A stretch of 64,000 bases of DNA from Alphaproteobacteria bacterium. Lineage in GTDB: Bacteria; Myxococcota_A; UBA796; GCA-2862545. The stretch is taken from positions 434,001 through 498,000 of the forward strand of contig JACKER010000007.1 in the NCBI GenBank assembly GCA_020632925.1, given 5' to 3'. The translations under genes were made by a program, and so were the position numbers. The notes under the pieces were generated by a model. It saw only the letters and a program-made list of their open reading frames with translations. It did no database searches and was not told where the DNA came from. Below, piece by piece: positions 17,425 to 26,523 of this stretch. Within the stretch, counting starts at the first letter, position 1. Each line of letters begins with the position of its first letter.

Positions 17425-18475
17425 CAACCGCCTCTCCCAGCGCACAGTTCTGAACCACCGAGGTTCACGGAGGTCCACAGAGGTAGAGTGACGGGGTGTC
17501 GCTATGGAGAAGATCGAGTGCTCGGGGGGGATTCACCGCGGAGGACGCGGAGGACGCGGAGAAAGGGCCGCTCCGACACCACCGCCATGAATCGCGCGCA
17601 ACCGCCTCTCCCAGCGCACAGTTCTGAACTACCGAGGTTCACGGAGGTCCACAGAGGAAGAGTCGACGGGGCGTCCCTCTGTCCGGGCCACCAGGCGGGC
17701 GACGCCCAGCATGGCGTGCCACGTGATCATCCGCTCCTGCGACCTCTGTGGACCTCGGTGAACCTCTGTGGTGATTCGAGGGCGTCCCACCACATTCCGA
17801 TCGGACAGGGCGTCCGACCGTGACCGACCCGGGACCCATCACCTGCACCAAAAGACCGCGCAACCGCCTCTTCCAGCGCACGGTTCTGAACCACCGAGGT
17901 TCACGGAGGTCCACAGAGGTAGAGTGACGGGGCGTCGCTATGGAGAAGGTCGAGTGCTCGGGGTGGATTCACCGCGGAGGACGCGGAGGACGCGGAGAAA
18001 AGGCCGCTCCGACACCACCGCCATGAACCGCGCGCAACCGCCTCTCCCAGCGCACAGTTCTGAACCACAGAGGGTCACGGAGGTCCACAGAGGAAGAGTT
18101 GACCGGCCGTCCCTCTGTCCGGGCCACCAGGCGGGCGACGCCCAGCATGGCGCGCCACGTGATCATCCGCTCCTGCGACCTCTGTGGACCTCGGTGAACC
18201 TCTGTGGTGATTCGAGGGCGTCCCACCACATTCCGATCGGACAGGGCGTCCGACCGTGACCGACCCGGGACCCATCACCTGCACCAAAAGACCGCGCAAC
18301 CGCCTCTTCTAGCGCACGGTTCTGAACCACCGAGGTTCACGGAGGTCCACAGAGGTAGAGTGGCGGGGCGCCGCTCCTTCCGGGCCACCAGGCGGGCGAC
18401 AACCTGCATGGAGAGCGATGCGAACCTCCACTGCCGGGACCTCTGTGGACCTCGGTGAACCTCTGTGGTGATTCG
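17425..18475. repeat. Composite tandem repeat: two 436-bp units plus a deleted third copy
   Basis: Unit A is 17425-17860 and unit B is 17861-18296, both exactly 436 bp and nearly identical. Copy C is 18297-18475, with a large internal deletion. Inside, a block of about 60 bp beginning CAACCGCCTCTCCCAGCGCA recurs five times, at 17425, 17599, 17861, 18035 and 18297 (alternating spacings of 174, 262, 174 and 262). Its tail, CGAGGTTCACGGAGGTCC, is complementary to segments at about 17742-17778, 18178-18214 and 18440-18475 (CCTCTGTGGACCTCGG). The units can therefore form long-range stems. A second sub-repeat carries GGACGCGGAGGACGCGGAG. I see no open frame of interest. Confidence 0.85.
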
Positions 18476-18582
18476 GCGGCGTTCCAACCGCCGGCAACGT
18501 CCTCGTATTGGTTGATCGTAACATATGGAGAAGATGCGATGTTCGTCGAGAGCGCGGATGTCATCGTTCTAAGTTACGTATT

Positions 18583-18761
18583 TTCCCTCACCCCCCGGCC
18601 CCCTCTCCCGGTGGTAGAGGGGGAGGAGCAGCCTTGTCGCCTATGGCGGGCCTTCTGGTCTCCGGCAGGCGCTCGAGGTCGTTGCGGAGAATGTGATACT
18701 GGTCTTTATGCCGCTCTTAACTCCCCTCTACCTCCGGGAGAGGGGCCGGGGGTGAGGGAAA
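18583..18761. mobile_element. MITE-like inverted-repeat element, no coding capacity
   Basis: The left arm begins TTTCCCTCACCCC (18583-18626) and the right arm ends GGGGGTGAGGGAAA (18721-18761). The two are imperfect reverse complements over about 42 nt, with a loop of about 95 nt. Arms of this CCCTCACCCC/GGGGTGAGGG kind are common dispersed intergenic palindromes in many GC-rich genomes. No clear target-site duplication is seen. It could fold into a single long hairpin RNA or move by a transposase in trans. Confidence 0.55.
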
Positions 18762-18922
18762 CCCCTCTGATAACGGGTGCACCTCGTCACCCACGAACCC
18801 CAGAGCGAACGGAAAATATGGAGAATACTCGATGTTCGCTGACAACGAGACTTCAATCGTTCGCGTTGTGGCCGCTCAGTAGCGGTCGGAGGTGGGGTGG
18901 GCGTCGCTCTGATGGCCAGCGT

Positions 18923-19405
18923 TCAATGATGGCAATTTTCCAGGACTTCAGTCGCCCGCAACGACGGCTGAACGCTGACAGTCAGATGTGTGTTTGGAGT
19001 CATCTGGACGTATGTAATGGAGGGCTTGTCCAACCTTGCCGGAAACGGCGCTTCTACTACGCCACTCTTGTTTCCAGGCAGCGCCTCGATTCCGATGGTG
19101 ACTCTCCACTCTGCCTCGGCGCCGAGCATAAAGTTTGGTCGTCCGTCATTTATTGTGATGCGAACCGAACGGAGCCCTTCGCGACCACGGAGGTCTAGAT
19201 CAAGCCATTGGGTCTGCATCAAAGGGCCTATGAGATGGCAATCAGTTCCGTCACTGGTCGTGATCAGAACGACGATTCCAGCGGTCTGTGCTGCACTGGC
19301 GGCGGCGTCGATGACGCCCGGGATGGCTGGTTGACGTACACAGGAAAGGGACGCCAAGGCCAACGCCGCCACCGAAGCGGATGGCACGCGTGGAACCGGT
19401 CTCAT
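18923..19405 (-). CDS. Small lipoprotein overlapping the Rhs tip gene, candidate immunity protein
   Basis: A 160-aa predicted lipoprotein: a basic N-region, hydrophobic ASVAALALASLSC, and Cys22 as the anchor. The mature part is beta-rich with no family I recognise. Residues about 65-135 (QWLDLDLRGREGLRSVRI, then WRVTIGIEA) look like a beta-sandwich. Its ATG overlaps the TGA of the upstream Rhs fragment (ATGA at 19402-19405), so the two are translated as a pair. Placement directly after a toxin-like Rhs tip, lower GC than the core genes and envelope localisation suggest an immunity protein acting outside the cytoplasm. That role is an inference only. Confidence 0.6.
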   Translation of the reverse strand: MRPVPRVPSASVAALALASLSCVRQPAIPGVIDAAASAAQTAGIVVLITTSDGTDCHLIGPLMQTQWLDLDLRGREGLRSVRITINDGRPNFMLGAEAEWRVTIGIEALPGNKSGVVEAPFPARLDKPSITYVQMTPNTHLTVSVQPSLRATEVLENCHH

Positions 19406-20589
19406 TTGACGCCTCGAAACATTACTGTTGGGTAGATTACCGGAAGGTCGCTGGGGGCGATCTGACCACGCCGAATGCTTTCTGCAAGCGCGTCGTAGTT
19501 GACGCCCACCACCTCGAAATCCACCAATCCTTCGCTATCTGGCGTCGATGGCTGGCTGCCTGTAGCACTGGAAATTGCCTGCGTCAGTCGATCCAACCGG
19601 TTCCGCACCGACTTGTGATCAGTCACCGTTTGCGGAAGCCTGGAGATAGTCGTTAACGCCCCTGCAAGCGCCTCGTCAGGTGTCGTGGTTCCAGAAGCGA
19701 CTGCGTCTGCGGCTTCCCTGATGGCCAGAACCGTTCCCTCAACGTATACGGCGCGCAGTTCGGTGTTCACGTCGGCCAACGCTCGTTGGATGGCGTTTCG
19801 GCCGTAGTTCGGGCCAGTTTGGATGTGACTGTCCTCATGTGCCGCGGTCAAGGTCGCCGTTCCTGGCCCAAGATACATGAAGTCATCTTCGGGATCAGCG
19901 AAAGCGGCCGCGGGCACACCAAGCAGATCCTGGGCGGACTGCAGCTCGGTAGCAGAAAGTGTGCGAACTCTTCCGTGACTAGCAAGTCGTTCTAGGTCTG
20001 CAGGCAGACCTACGAGCTGTGCGATTACTGTCGCCTTCTCTCGTGCATCAGTGATCGGAATGGCCCCGAGAATCGGAGCCGCAAGGTCCAACGACAAGAG
20101 TTGCTTGAGGTTTGAGGCTGCCAGGTTTGCGCCCTCGACACCAGCCGCGTTGGAAACACCCATCCATGAGGGAGAATCATCAAGTCCACCGGTTCCGAGT
20201 TCAGCGTCGCCCGAGCGAAATCCAGCGCTGTAGTCGCCTGCGGGATTCTGGCTATAATCGCGACCGCTTCCAAGCCCGGTCTTGTCGACGAGTTGGACGG
20301 GACTGTCGTGGCAGTAGTGGTACCTGTTTGTTCCATCCACCATCCCAGCAGGATCAGGTCGCTCCCACCTGCCCAGCCATGCCGCGTAGTACCTGGCACT
20401 GTGGTACCCGAGGCCCGTCTCGTCGTCCCGTTCCTTCCCCGTGTATCGGTACCTCTTGGCCGACACCTCCGTCCCGCCTTCGGTCGCCCACCAGGAGGTC
20501 GTCCCGAACGGGTGATACTCCTCATATGTGATGATCGAGGCCGAGGTGCCGGGCTTCGGCCGGTTCGCGAGGGACGAGGAGGCGACCAT
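19402..20589 (-). CDS. Orphan Rhs C-terminal fragment with a metallopeptidase-like tip
   Basis: A 395-aa protein. Residues about 18-105 are the end of an Rhs core: EEYHPFGTTSWW, YRYTGKERDDETGLGYHSAR, GRWERPDPAG and VDKTGL. Full Rhs proteins carry many hundreds of YD repeats before this. Here only the last segment is left, preceded by about 17 unrelated residues. The tip, residues about 106-395, is unlike the core and is the usual place for a toxin. It contains HEDSH at 251-255, fitting the HExxH zinc-protease motif, with a Glu-rich helix about 22 residues later (NTELRAVYVEG) that could supply the third ligand. VDKTGL replaces the usual DPxGL boundary. It may be a displaced toxin module or a relic. 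Confidence 0.7.
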   Translation of the reverse strand: MVASSSLANRPKPGTSASIITYEEYHPFGTTSWWATEGGTEVSAKRYRYTGKERDDETGLGYHSARYYAAWLGRWERPDPAGMVDGTNRYHYCHDSPVQLVDKTGLGSGRDYSQNPAGDYSAGFRSGDAELGTGGLDDSPSWMGVSNAAGVEGANLAASNLKQLLSLDLAAPILGAIPITDAREKATVIAQLVGLPADLERLASHGRVRTLSATELQSAQDLLGVPAAAFADPEDDFMYLGPGTATLTAAHEDSHIQTGPNYGRNAIQRALADVNTELRAVYVEGTVLAIREAADAVASGTTTPDEALAGALTTISRLPQTVTDHKSVRNRLDRLTQAISSATGSQPSTPDSEGLVDFEVVGVNYDALAESIRRGQIAPSDLPVIYPTVMFRGVK

Positions 20590-20616
20590 TCGTCGAGCCT
20601 ACGCCACCTCGCTGGG

Positions 20617-21909
20617 TCAAGCCAGTAGCCACCACCACGCGGGCCACACCTCCACCTCGCAGCGACCCGCGCGCGTCGACTCGCGGGTGGAGCGAGTGAT
20701 CAGGTGGGCGCGGTCGATGTCGTGCTCGTCGGCGGCCTCGGCCAGCGCGCGCAGCTCGCGCTCGCGGGTGCCCGGTTCGGACAGGTCCCAGGCGACCTGC
20801 ACCAACAGGGGCTCGCGCTCGGGGTGGCGGGCGACGAAGTCCACCTCGAAGTCGCTGCGCGTGCGCGCCCAACCCACCTCGTACCCGCGCCGCCGGAGCT
20901 CGACGTAGACCACCGTCTCGAGGCGGTGCCCGCGCATCTCGGACCGCGTCAGCGTCGGCACGAGCGCGGTGTCGATGGGGTAGACCTTGCGGGGGTTGAC
21001 CGCGCGCTTCTGCGCCGAGTCCGTGGCCAGTGGCACGCTGCCGACGAGGAACGCGTCCTCGAGGTGCTGGAACAGGCCGTCTACGAGCTCGCGTGACGCC
21101 GGGATGCCCTGGGACTTGAGGTCGTTCGTGAACCGGTTGACGGTGAACCGGCCCGCGGGGGCCGCGAGCAGACGCCGGGTGAGGGCGCGCAGCGCGGCGA
21201 CGTTGGTCACGCCGTGGCGCTCGACCACGTCGCGCAGGATGACGACGTCGACGTAGCTCCGCATCAGGGCGGCCCGCGCTCGAGCGTCCAGATCCTGGGC
21301 CTCGGGGAAACCGCCCGTCTCGAACCACTGGTCGAACGCCCGCTCGAGGGCGGCCTGCGCGACGGTGGAGGTGGGGAGGCGGTCGGGCTCGGGGAGGCCC
21401 CGGTGCCGGAGGGCCTCGCGGAACCCGAAGGGCAACAGCTCCACCGTCAGGCTGCGTCCGCGCAGGCTGGTGGCGATCTCGGTGCTGAGCAGCCGCGACG
21501 ACGAGCCGGTCACGGCCACACGCTGGCCGGGCGTCTCCACCATGCGGCGGACGAAGCGCTCCCAACCGGGCACGTTCTGCACCTCGTCGAGGTAGAGCCA
21601 GCGCTCGCCGTCGGGCTCCCCGAGCCGGAGCGCCGCCTCGTGCACCAGGTGCAGGTCCTCCGTCTGCAGCCCCGCCAGCCGGTCGTCCTCGAAGTTCACG
21701 TACGCGAGGTTGCGGCGCGGGTGCCCCGCCGCCACGCGGTCGGCCATGTGCGCCAGCAGGAGCGAGGTCTTGCCCACCCTGCGCATCCCGACCACCGCGT
21801 CCGCCTTGCCGGGGAGCGACCACAGACGCACGTCTCGGGGGATCAGCGGCGCGAGTGGCGCCTCCTGTCCGTCTCGGATGACCTGTTCGAGCCGGGCGGA
21901 CAGGTCCAT
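20617..21909 (-). CDS. AAA+ ATPase with DUF4143-type C-terminal domain
   Basis: A 430-aa predicted P-loop ATPase of the AAA_14/DUF4143 type. The Walker A variant is GMRRVGKTSLLL (about residues 41-52), Walker B is WLYLDEVQNVPGW, and a sensor segment VAVTGSSSRLLSTEIA follows. The C-terminal half (DVVERHGVTNVAALRALTRRL, then a nuclease-fold-like DFEVDFVA) matches DUF4143, where a degenerate PD-(D/E)XK-like region occurs. Such proteins are common, often horizontally transferred and poorly understood. It lies upstream of the Rhs fragment on the same strand, separated by 27 nt. Linkage of function is unknown. Confidence 0.85.
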   Translation of the reverse strand: MDLSARLEQVIRDGQEAPLAPLIPRDVRLWSLPGKADAVVGMRRVGKTSLLLAHMADRVAAGHPRRNLAYVNFEDDRLAGLQTEDLHLVHEAALRLGEPDGERWLYLDEVQNVPGWERFVRRMVETPGQRVAVTGSSSRLLSTEIATSLRGRSLTVELLPFGFREALRHRGLPEPDRLPTSTVAQAALERAFDQWFETGGFPEAQDLDARARAALMRSYVDVVILRDVVERHGVTNVAALRALTRRLLAAPAGRFTVNRFTNDLKSQGIPASRELVDGLFQHLEDAFLVGSVPLATDSAQKRAVNPRKVYPIDTALVPTLTRSEMRGHRLETVVYVELRRRGYEVGWARTRSDFEVDFVARHPEREPLLVQVAWDLSEPGTRERELRALAEAADEHDIDRAHLITRSTRESTRAGRCEVEVWPAWWWLLA

Positions 21910-22003
21910 GCGGAGGTTGCTCCCGTACGAGGCAACATCACCCTAATAGTTGTCGTTCGCGACTTCAACCATCGGCCTGGAGTTGTCGCCTACGGCTGAA
22001 GCC

Positions 22004-22984
22004 TCAGTCGCCGAGGACCCATGCGAAGATCAGCGGGGCCACCAGCGTGGCGTCGGACTGGATCATGAACTTCGGGGTCGCCACGTCGAGCTTGCCCCAG
22101 GTGATCTTCTCGTTGGGGACGGCGCCCGAGTACCCACCGTACGAGGTGACGGCATCGCTGATCTGGGCGAAGTACCCCCAGAACGGCGTGTCCTCCATCT
22201 CCAGGTCCTGGATGAGCGCCGGCACCGCGCAGATCGGGAAGTCGCCCGCGATACCGCCGCCGATCTGGAAGAAGCCGACGGAGGGCTTGCCCTGCGCCTT
22301 GCCGTTGTTCGCGAGGTACCACCGCATGAGGCGCACCATCTGGTCGGTGCCCGTCGTCACGCAGTTGTGCGTCGACACGTCGCCCCGCCAGACCGCGGCC
22401 GCGAACATGTTGCCCGTGGTCGAGTCCTCCCAGCCCGGCGTGTACACCGGGATGCCCATCTCCTTGGCCGCGAGCATCCACGAATCGCTGGGGTCGATCT
22501 GGTAGTGCTGGGCGAGGGTGGGGTCGGAGAGCACGTCGAACAGGTGCTCGGACGGCATCTTCGTCTCTCCGGCGGCCACCGCGGCCTGCCAGCGCTCGAT
22601 GAGGCGCTCCTCGAGGTGCCGCATGACGGTCTCGGGGATGCACGTGTCCGTCACGCGGTTCATGCCGCGGTCGTAGAGCGCCTTCTCGTCCTCGGCGCGC
22701 AGCCCGCGCCAGTCCTGGATGATCTCGTAGTCGTTGGCCGCCAGGAGGTTGAAGATGTCCTCCTCGAGGTTCGCGCCGGTGCAGGTGATCGCGTGCACCT
22801 TGCCCTCGCGGATCATGCGGCCCAGGATGCGGCCGATGCGAGCCGTCGACATCGCGCCGGCCAGCGTCACCATCATCTTGCCGCCGTTCGCCAGGTGCGC
22901 CTCGTACGCCCGCGCCGCGCTCACGGTCTCGCGCGCGTTGTAGTGCAGGTAGTGGCGCTCCATGAACTGGCGGATCGAACCCAT
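22004..22984 (-). CDS. Deoxyhypusine synthase-like protein
   Basis: A 326-aa NAD-dependent enzyme of the deoxyhypusine synthase family. In eukaryotes and archaea it transfers the aminobutyl group of spermidine to eIF5A/aIF5A lysine. Bacteria lack that substrate, and bacterial homologues are thought to act on polyamines, for example as homospermidine synthase. Visible family features are LAGAMSTARIG near the N-terminus, ITCTGANLEEDIFN, GGGIAGDFPICAVPA, and ITWGKLDVATPKF near 294-306, which contains the WGK active-site lysine (Lys298). It is divergent from the kinase at 23041. A polyamine role would fit with the agmatinase at 39.5 kb, but the two are not neighbours. Confidence 0.85.
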   Translation of the reverse strand: MGSIRQFMERHYLHYNARETVSAARAYEAHLANGGKMMVTLAGAMSTARIGRILGRMIREGKVHAITCTGANLEEDIFNLLAANDYEIIQDWRGLRAEDEKALYDRGMNRVTDTCIPETVMRHLEERLIERWQAAVAAGETKMPSEHLFDVLSDPTLAQHYQIDPSDSWMLAAKEMGIPVYTPGWEDSTTGNMFAAAVWRGDVSTHNCVTTGTDQMVRLMRWYLANNGKAQGKPSVGFFQIGGGIAGDFPICAVPALIQDLEMEDTPFWGYFAQISDAVTSYGGYSGAVPNEKITWGKLDVATPKFMIQSDATLVAPLIFAWVLGD

Positions 22985-23040
22985 CAGGACCTCCTCGGAC
23001 GGCCCCAGGCCGTAACGCAGCGCGTGCTATCCTGCGCGCG

Positions 23041-26000
23041 ATGCCGCCGCAGGCCGACGAAGACGGGATCCCGCTCGGCCCCTTCCAGCTGATCCGGCCC
23101 GTGGGCAAGGGCGGCATGGGGGTGGTCTGGCTCGGCCGTCACCGCGAGCAGGGTGTCGAGGTCGCGGTCAAGGTCATCACCAGCAAGGGTGCCGCGACCG
23201 ACGAGTACCACCAGGCCTTCGCCCAGGAGGTCCGCGCCGTCAGCGCCCTCGATCACCCGGGAATCGTGTGGATCTTCGACAGCGGGGAGATCGACGCGGC
23301 GACGGCGGCGGCCTCCAATGGGGAGCTCGTCGCGGGCAGCCCGTACCTCGTGATGGAGTACGCGAGCGGCGGCACGCTGCGGCAGGTGGAGGAGCAGCTC
23401 GACTGGCCGACCACGCGGCAGGTGCTCTTCGCCCTGCTCGACGCGATGGCCCACGCCCACGCGCGCGGCGTGCTGCACCGCGATCTGAAGCCGGACAACG
23501 TGCTGATCGCCGGGCCGACGGACCTGCGGCCGGGGTTCAAGCTCTCGGACTTCGGCATCGCCTGCCCGCTCGACGAGGACAGCGTCACCGAGGAGCGCCC
23601 GATCGGGACGCCGCAGTACATGGCGCCCGAGCAGATCCGCAACGAGGTCGATCTCTACGGGCCACACACCGACCTGTACGCGTTCGGCGGGCTCGCCTGG
23701 AAGCTCGTGACCGGGGACCTGCCGTTCGGCGCGTTCAAGGGCGCGTCGCTGATGTTCGCCCAGCTCCGGAAGAACCCCCCGGCGTTCGTGCCGCGCTGGC
23801 CGGTGCCCGAGGGGCTCGAGACCTTCCTGCGAATCCTGCTCGCCAAGGACCCGCGCGAGCGCTTCCAGCGGGCGTCGGACGCGGCCGTGGCGCTCTCGGT
23901 GCTCGAGCGTGCCGGCTCGGGGCCGTCGATCGTGGTCGGCACGGGGCCCGACGGGCTCGACACCTCCACCCTGCGCGTGGTGCTCGACGAGAACACGACC
24001 TCGGGCGAGGCGATCACGCCGCTGCTGCGACCGCCGCTCCCCACCACCTGGCGGCTCCCGGAGGGGCACGCCGTCCCCCTTCGGCTGATGGGCGCGGGGC
24101 TCGGGCTGTTCGGGCTGCGGCCGGTGCCCTTCGTCGGGCGGGACCGCGAGCGGGACCTGCTGTGGAGCGCGCTGTCCGAGGTCCACGCCAGCGGGCGGGC
24201 GGCGGCGGTGGTCGTGCGCGGGGGTGCGGGCGTCGGGCGGACGCGCCTCGTGCACTGGATCGCGGACCGCGCGCACGAGGTCGGCGGTGCCAACGTCATC
24301 GACACCCGCTTCGTGAACGGCTCCACCGTCCTCGAGCACCTGCGTCGCCCGCTCGTGCGCTTCCTGCGCGCGCACCCGCTGCCGCCCGAGCTGCGCGACC
24401 AGCGGTTCGGGGAGCTGCTCGCCGGCCTGCAGCTCGATCGGATCACGGTCGCCGACGCCGTCGAGATGCTGCTGGACCCGGAGCGGCTCGAGCTCGCCGA
24501 GGTCCAGCGCTTCGCCATCATCCGGCGGGTCTGGGAGATCCTGGCCCAGGATCGGCCGCTGCTGCTGCTCTTCGACGACGTCCACCTCGCGCCCGAGGCG
24601 CTCAAGCTCGTGCGCCACCTGCTGGACGCGCAGACAGGGCGGGGCAGCCCGATCCTCGTGGTGATGACGGCCTGGGAGGAGGAGCTCCCGCCGGAGGCGG
24701 AGGCGACCCGCGCGCTCCAGGGGCTGCAGGAGCGCTCCGACACGCGTCGCATCGACGTGGGCACGCTGCGGGGGGACCTTCGCACCGATCTGGTACGCGA
24801 GCTCCTGGGCCTCGACGAGCAGCTGACGGCGCGGGTCGCCGAGCGCACGGGCGGCAACCCGCTGTTCGCGGTCCAGCTCGTCGCCGACTGGGTCCAGCGG
24901 CAGGTGCTGCGCCCCGGTCCGAAGGGCTTCGTGCTGGCGGAGGCGGGGGCCGAGGTGCCCCGGTCGCTGTCGGAGGTGTGGGAGAGCCGGATCCGCGAGG
25001 TCGTGCGCGGTGTCGACGCGCCGGCGCTGCAGCTGCTCGAGCGCGCGGCGGTGCTGGGGCAGGAGGTCGACGTCTTCGAGTGGCAGGCGGTGGGCGACGA
25101 CCCGGGCGGGGAGCACGCGGCGGCCGGCGCGACCTACTTCAACCCGCGGCTCGCGCGGGTGCGCCAGGCGGTGATGGACCGGCTGCTGGCGACGCGCCTC
25201 GCCGAGAACAGCGAGCGCGGCTTCGTGTTCACCCACGCGCTGTTCCGTCGGGCGCTGATCGACCGTGCCGGGAGCGTGGGGCGGCTCAAGGGGCATGCCC
25301 TGTGCTGCGCGGCCGTCCTCGAGCACCGGACCAGCGACGCCGAGGCCGAGCGGATCGCGGAGTGGTGGACGCTCGGCGGCCGCCCGGCGGAGGCGGTGCC
25401 GCTGCTGATGCGCGCGGAGACCTTCCACCGTCGGGCGTCGGGGCCGGCGCGCGCGATGTCGGCGCTGCACGCGTGCGAGCGGGCCCTGAAGGCGGCGGGC
25501 GTCCCGCGCGGGGATCGGCGCTGGGCCGAGCTCGCCGTGCGGCACGCGGAGCTCGCGCAGGAGGCGGGGCACCTCTCGACGGCCATCAAGTCCGCCCAGC
25601 TCGCGCACCGGCTGGCGGTCGCGGGGGGCTGGAGCGATCTGGACGCGACCTCCTCGATGGTGCTGGGCGCCACGGCGCACGCTCGAGGGGACGACCGCGC
25701 CGCCGAGCGGCACTGGCTCGCCGCGGTCCAGCGGCTCGGTCCCGAGGGGCCACCGGGCGAGCTCATCCGCGCCTGGCACCAGCTGCGTCGCCTGGCGGTC
25801 AGCCGCAAGGACCGCGCGGAGGCCCGCGTCCGTGGGCAGGAGGTCGCGCATGCCCTGGCCCGCGCCCGGACGGAGAGCGAGCGCGCGGCGGGGCTGCTGG
25901 CGGTCGCCGAGCACCACCTCTGGGTGGACGAGCACGAGCTGGCGGCCGAGCGCGCGCAGCAGGCGGCCGACCTCGCGAGCTCCCTGCGCGATCTCGCGGC

Positions 26001-26523
26001 CAACGCGCGGGCCCACGCGATCCTGGCGGAGGTGGCCGAGCGGCGCGGGGACATGGTGATCGCGCGCGAGGAGTGGACGCTGACGGTCGACCTGTTCGAG
26101 GACCTGGCGCACGCCCGGCGCGCCGCGCTCGCCCGCTGCCGCCTGTCGCTCGTGGAGTCGCGCATGGGCCGGTACACGGCGGCTCGGGGGACCGTGCAGG
26201 GCGTGGTCCCCATCGACGAGCGGGTCGCGGCCGCGGTGGACGCCTGCCTGGCGGTGACCTCGGCCGGCAAGACGCGCTGGGACGAGGTGGATCGCTGCCT
26301 GGCGGAGGTCGAGCGCGCGCTGCCCTCGGTCGGTCCGCACGCCCCGGAGCTCTCGATGGCGCTGAACCTGCTGGGTACGATGGCCGCGGACCGGCGCCAC
26401 TGGGAGCGGGCGCGGCGCGCGTGGACGACGGCCCGGGACCGGCTGGTGGCGGAGGGCGACGTGGAGGGCGCGGCCGAGCTCGCACGCCGGCTGGACGCGC
26501 TCCCGGTCCCCACCGGTGGCTGA
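23041..26523 (+). CDS. Ser/Thr protein kinase with AAA-type ATPase and TPR-like C-terminal region
   Basis: A 1160-aa cytoplasmic signalling protein. The kinase domain is residues about 13-285: Gly loop VGKGGMGVVW, VAVKVI lysine, HRDLKPDN near 147, DFGIA near 170, and MAPEQ. A second module, residues about 360-640, has an NTPase P-loop-like GGAGVGRTRLVHW near 395 and LLLLFDDVHLA near 510, as in AAA_16/MalT-type STAND regulators. The last 500 residues are Ala/Arg-rich helical repeats (TPR-like). No membrane segment is seen. This kinase-AAA-TPR architecture is known from myxobacteria. Its stop overlaps the next gene, suggesting a linked function. Confidence 0.88.
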   Translation: MPPQADEDGIPLGPFQLIRPVGKGGMGVVWLGRHREQGVEVAVKVITSKGAATDEYHQAFAQEVRAVSALDHPGIVWIFDSGEIDAATAAASNGELVAGSPYLVMEYASGGTLRQVEEQLDWPTTRQVLFALLDAMAHAHARGVLHRDLKPDNVLIAGPTDLRPGFKLSDFGIACPLDEDSVTEERPIGTPQYMAPEQIRNEVDLYGPHTDLYAFGGLAWKLVTGDLPFGAFKGASLMFAQLRKNPPAFVPRWPVPEGLETFLRILLAKDPRERFQRASDAAVALSVLERAGSGPSIVVGTGPDGLDTSTLRVVLDENTTSGEAITPLLRPPLPTTWRLPEGHAVPLRLMGAGLGLFGLRPVPFVGRDRERDLLWSALSEVHASGRAAAVVVRGGAGVGRTRLVHWIADRAHEVGGANVIDTRFVNGSTVLEHLRRPLVRFLRAHPLPPELRDQRFGELLAGLQLDRITVADAVEMLLDPERLELAEVQRFAIIRRVWEILAQDRPLLLLFDDVHLAPEALKLVRHLLDAQTGRGSPILVVMTAWEEELPPEAEATRALQGLQERSDTRRIDVGTLRGDLRTDLVRELLGLDEQLTARVAERTGGNPLFAVQLVADWVQRQVLRPGPKGFVLAEAGAEVPRSLSEVWESRIREVVRGVDAPALQLLERAAVLGQEVDVFEWQAVGDDPGGEHAAAGATYFNPRLARVRQAVMDRLLATRLAENSERGFVFTHALFRRALIDRAGSVGRLKGHALCCAAVLEHRTSDAEAERIAEWWTLGGRPAEAVPLLMRAETFHRRASGPARAMSALHACERALKAAGVPRGDRRWAELAVRHAELAQEAGHLSTAIKSAQLAHRLAVAGGWSDLDATSSMVLGATAHARGDDRAAERHWLAAVQRLGPEGPPGELIRAWHQLRRLAVSRKDRAEARVRGQEVAHALARARTESERAAGLLAVAEHHLWVDEHELAAERAQQAADLASSLRDLAANARAHAILAEVAERRGDMVIAREEWTLTVDLFEDLAHARRAALARCRLSLVESRMGRYTAARGTVQGVVPIDERVAAAVDACLAVTSAGKTRWDEVDRCLAEVERALPSVGPHAPELSMALNLLGTMAADRRHWERARRAWTTARDRLVAEGDVEGAAELARRLDALPVPTGG

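Larger units (their letters stand above)
17335..18922. other. Gene-poor, repeat-rich intergenic island
   Basis: About 1.6 kb between the methyltransferase and the Rhs-linked lipoprotein gene. I see no convincing coding sequence: short open frames follow the repeats and show no start signals or families. The stretch holds the 436-bp tandem repeats and the hairpin element listed separately. A short motif, ATGGAGAAGATCGAGTGCTCG and degraded versions of it, occurs near 17500, 17940, 18524 and 18817. Base composition drops visibly from about 18500 onward. Confidence 0.7.

Noticed and set aside
17425..18475. CRISPR array
   Set aside because: Repeats are long, unevenly spaced and mutually similar throughout, with no unique spacers of constant size.
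17335..18500. Small open frames in the repeat region
   Set aside because: The same peptides recur with each repeat copy and lack ribosome binding sites, so they reflect the repeats rather than genes.
20617..21909. Immunity or delivery gene of the Rhs module
   Set aside because: DUF4143 ATPases are widespread on their own, there is no start/stop coupling (27 nt gap), and GC matches the core genes.
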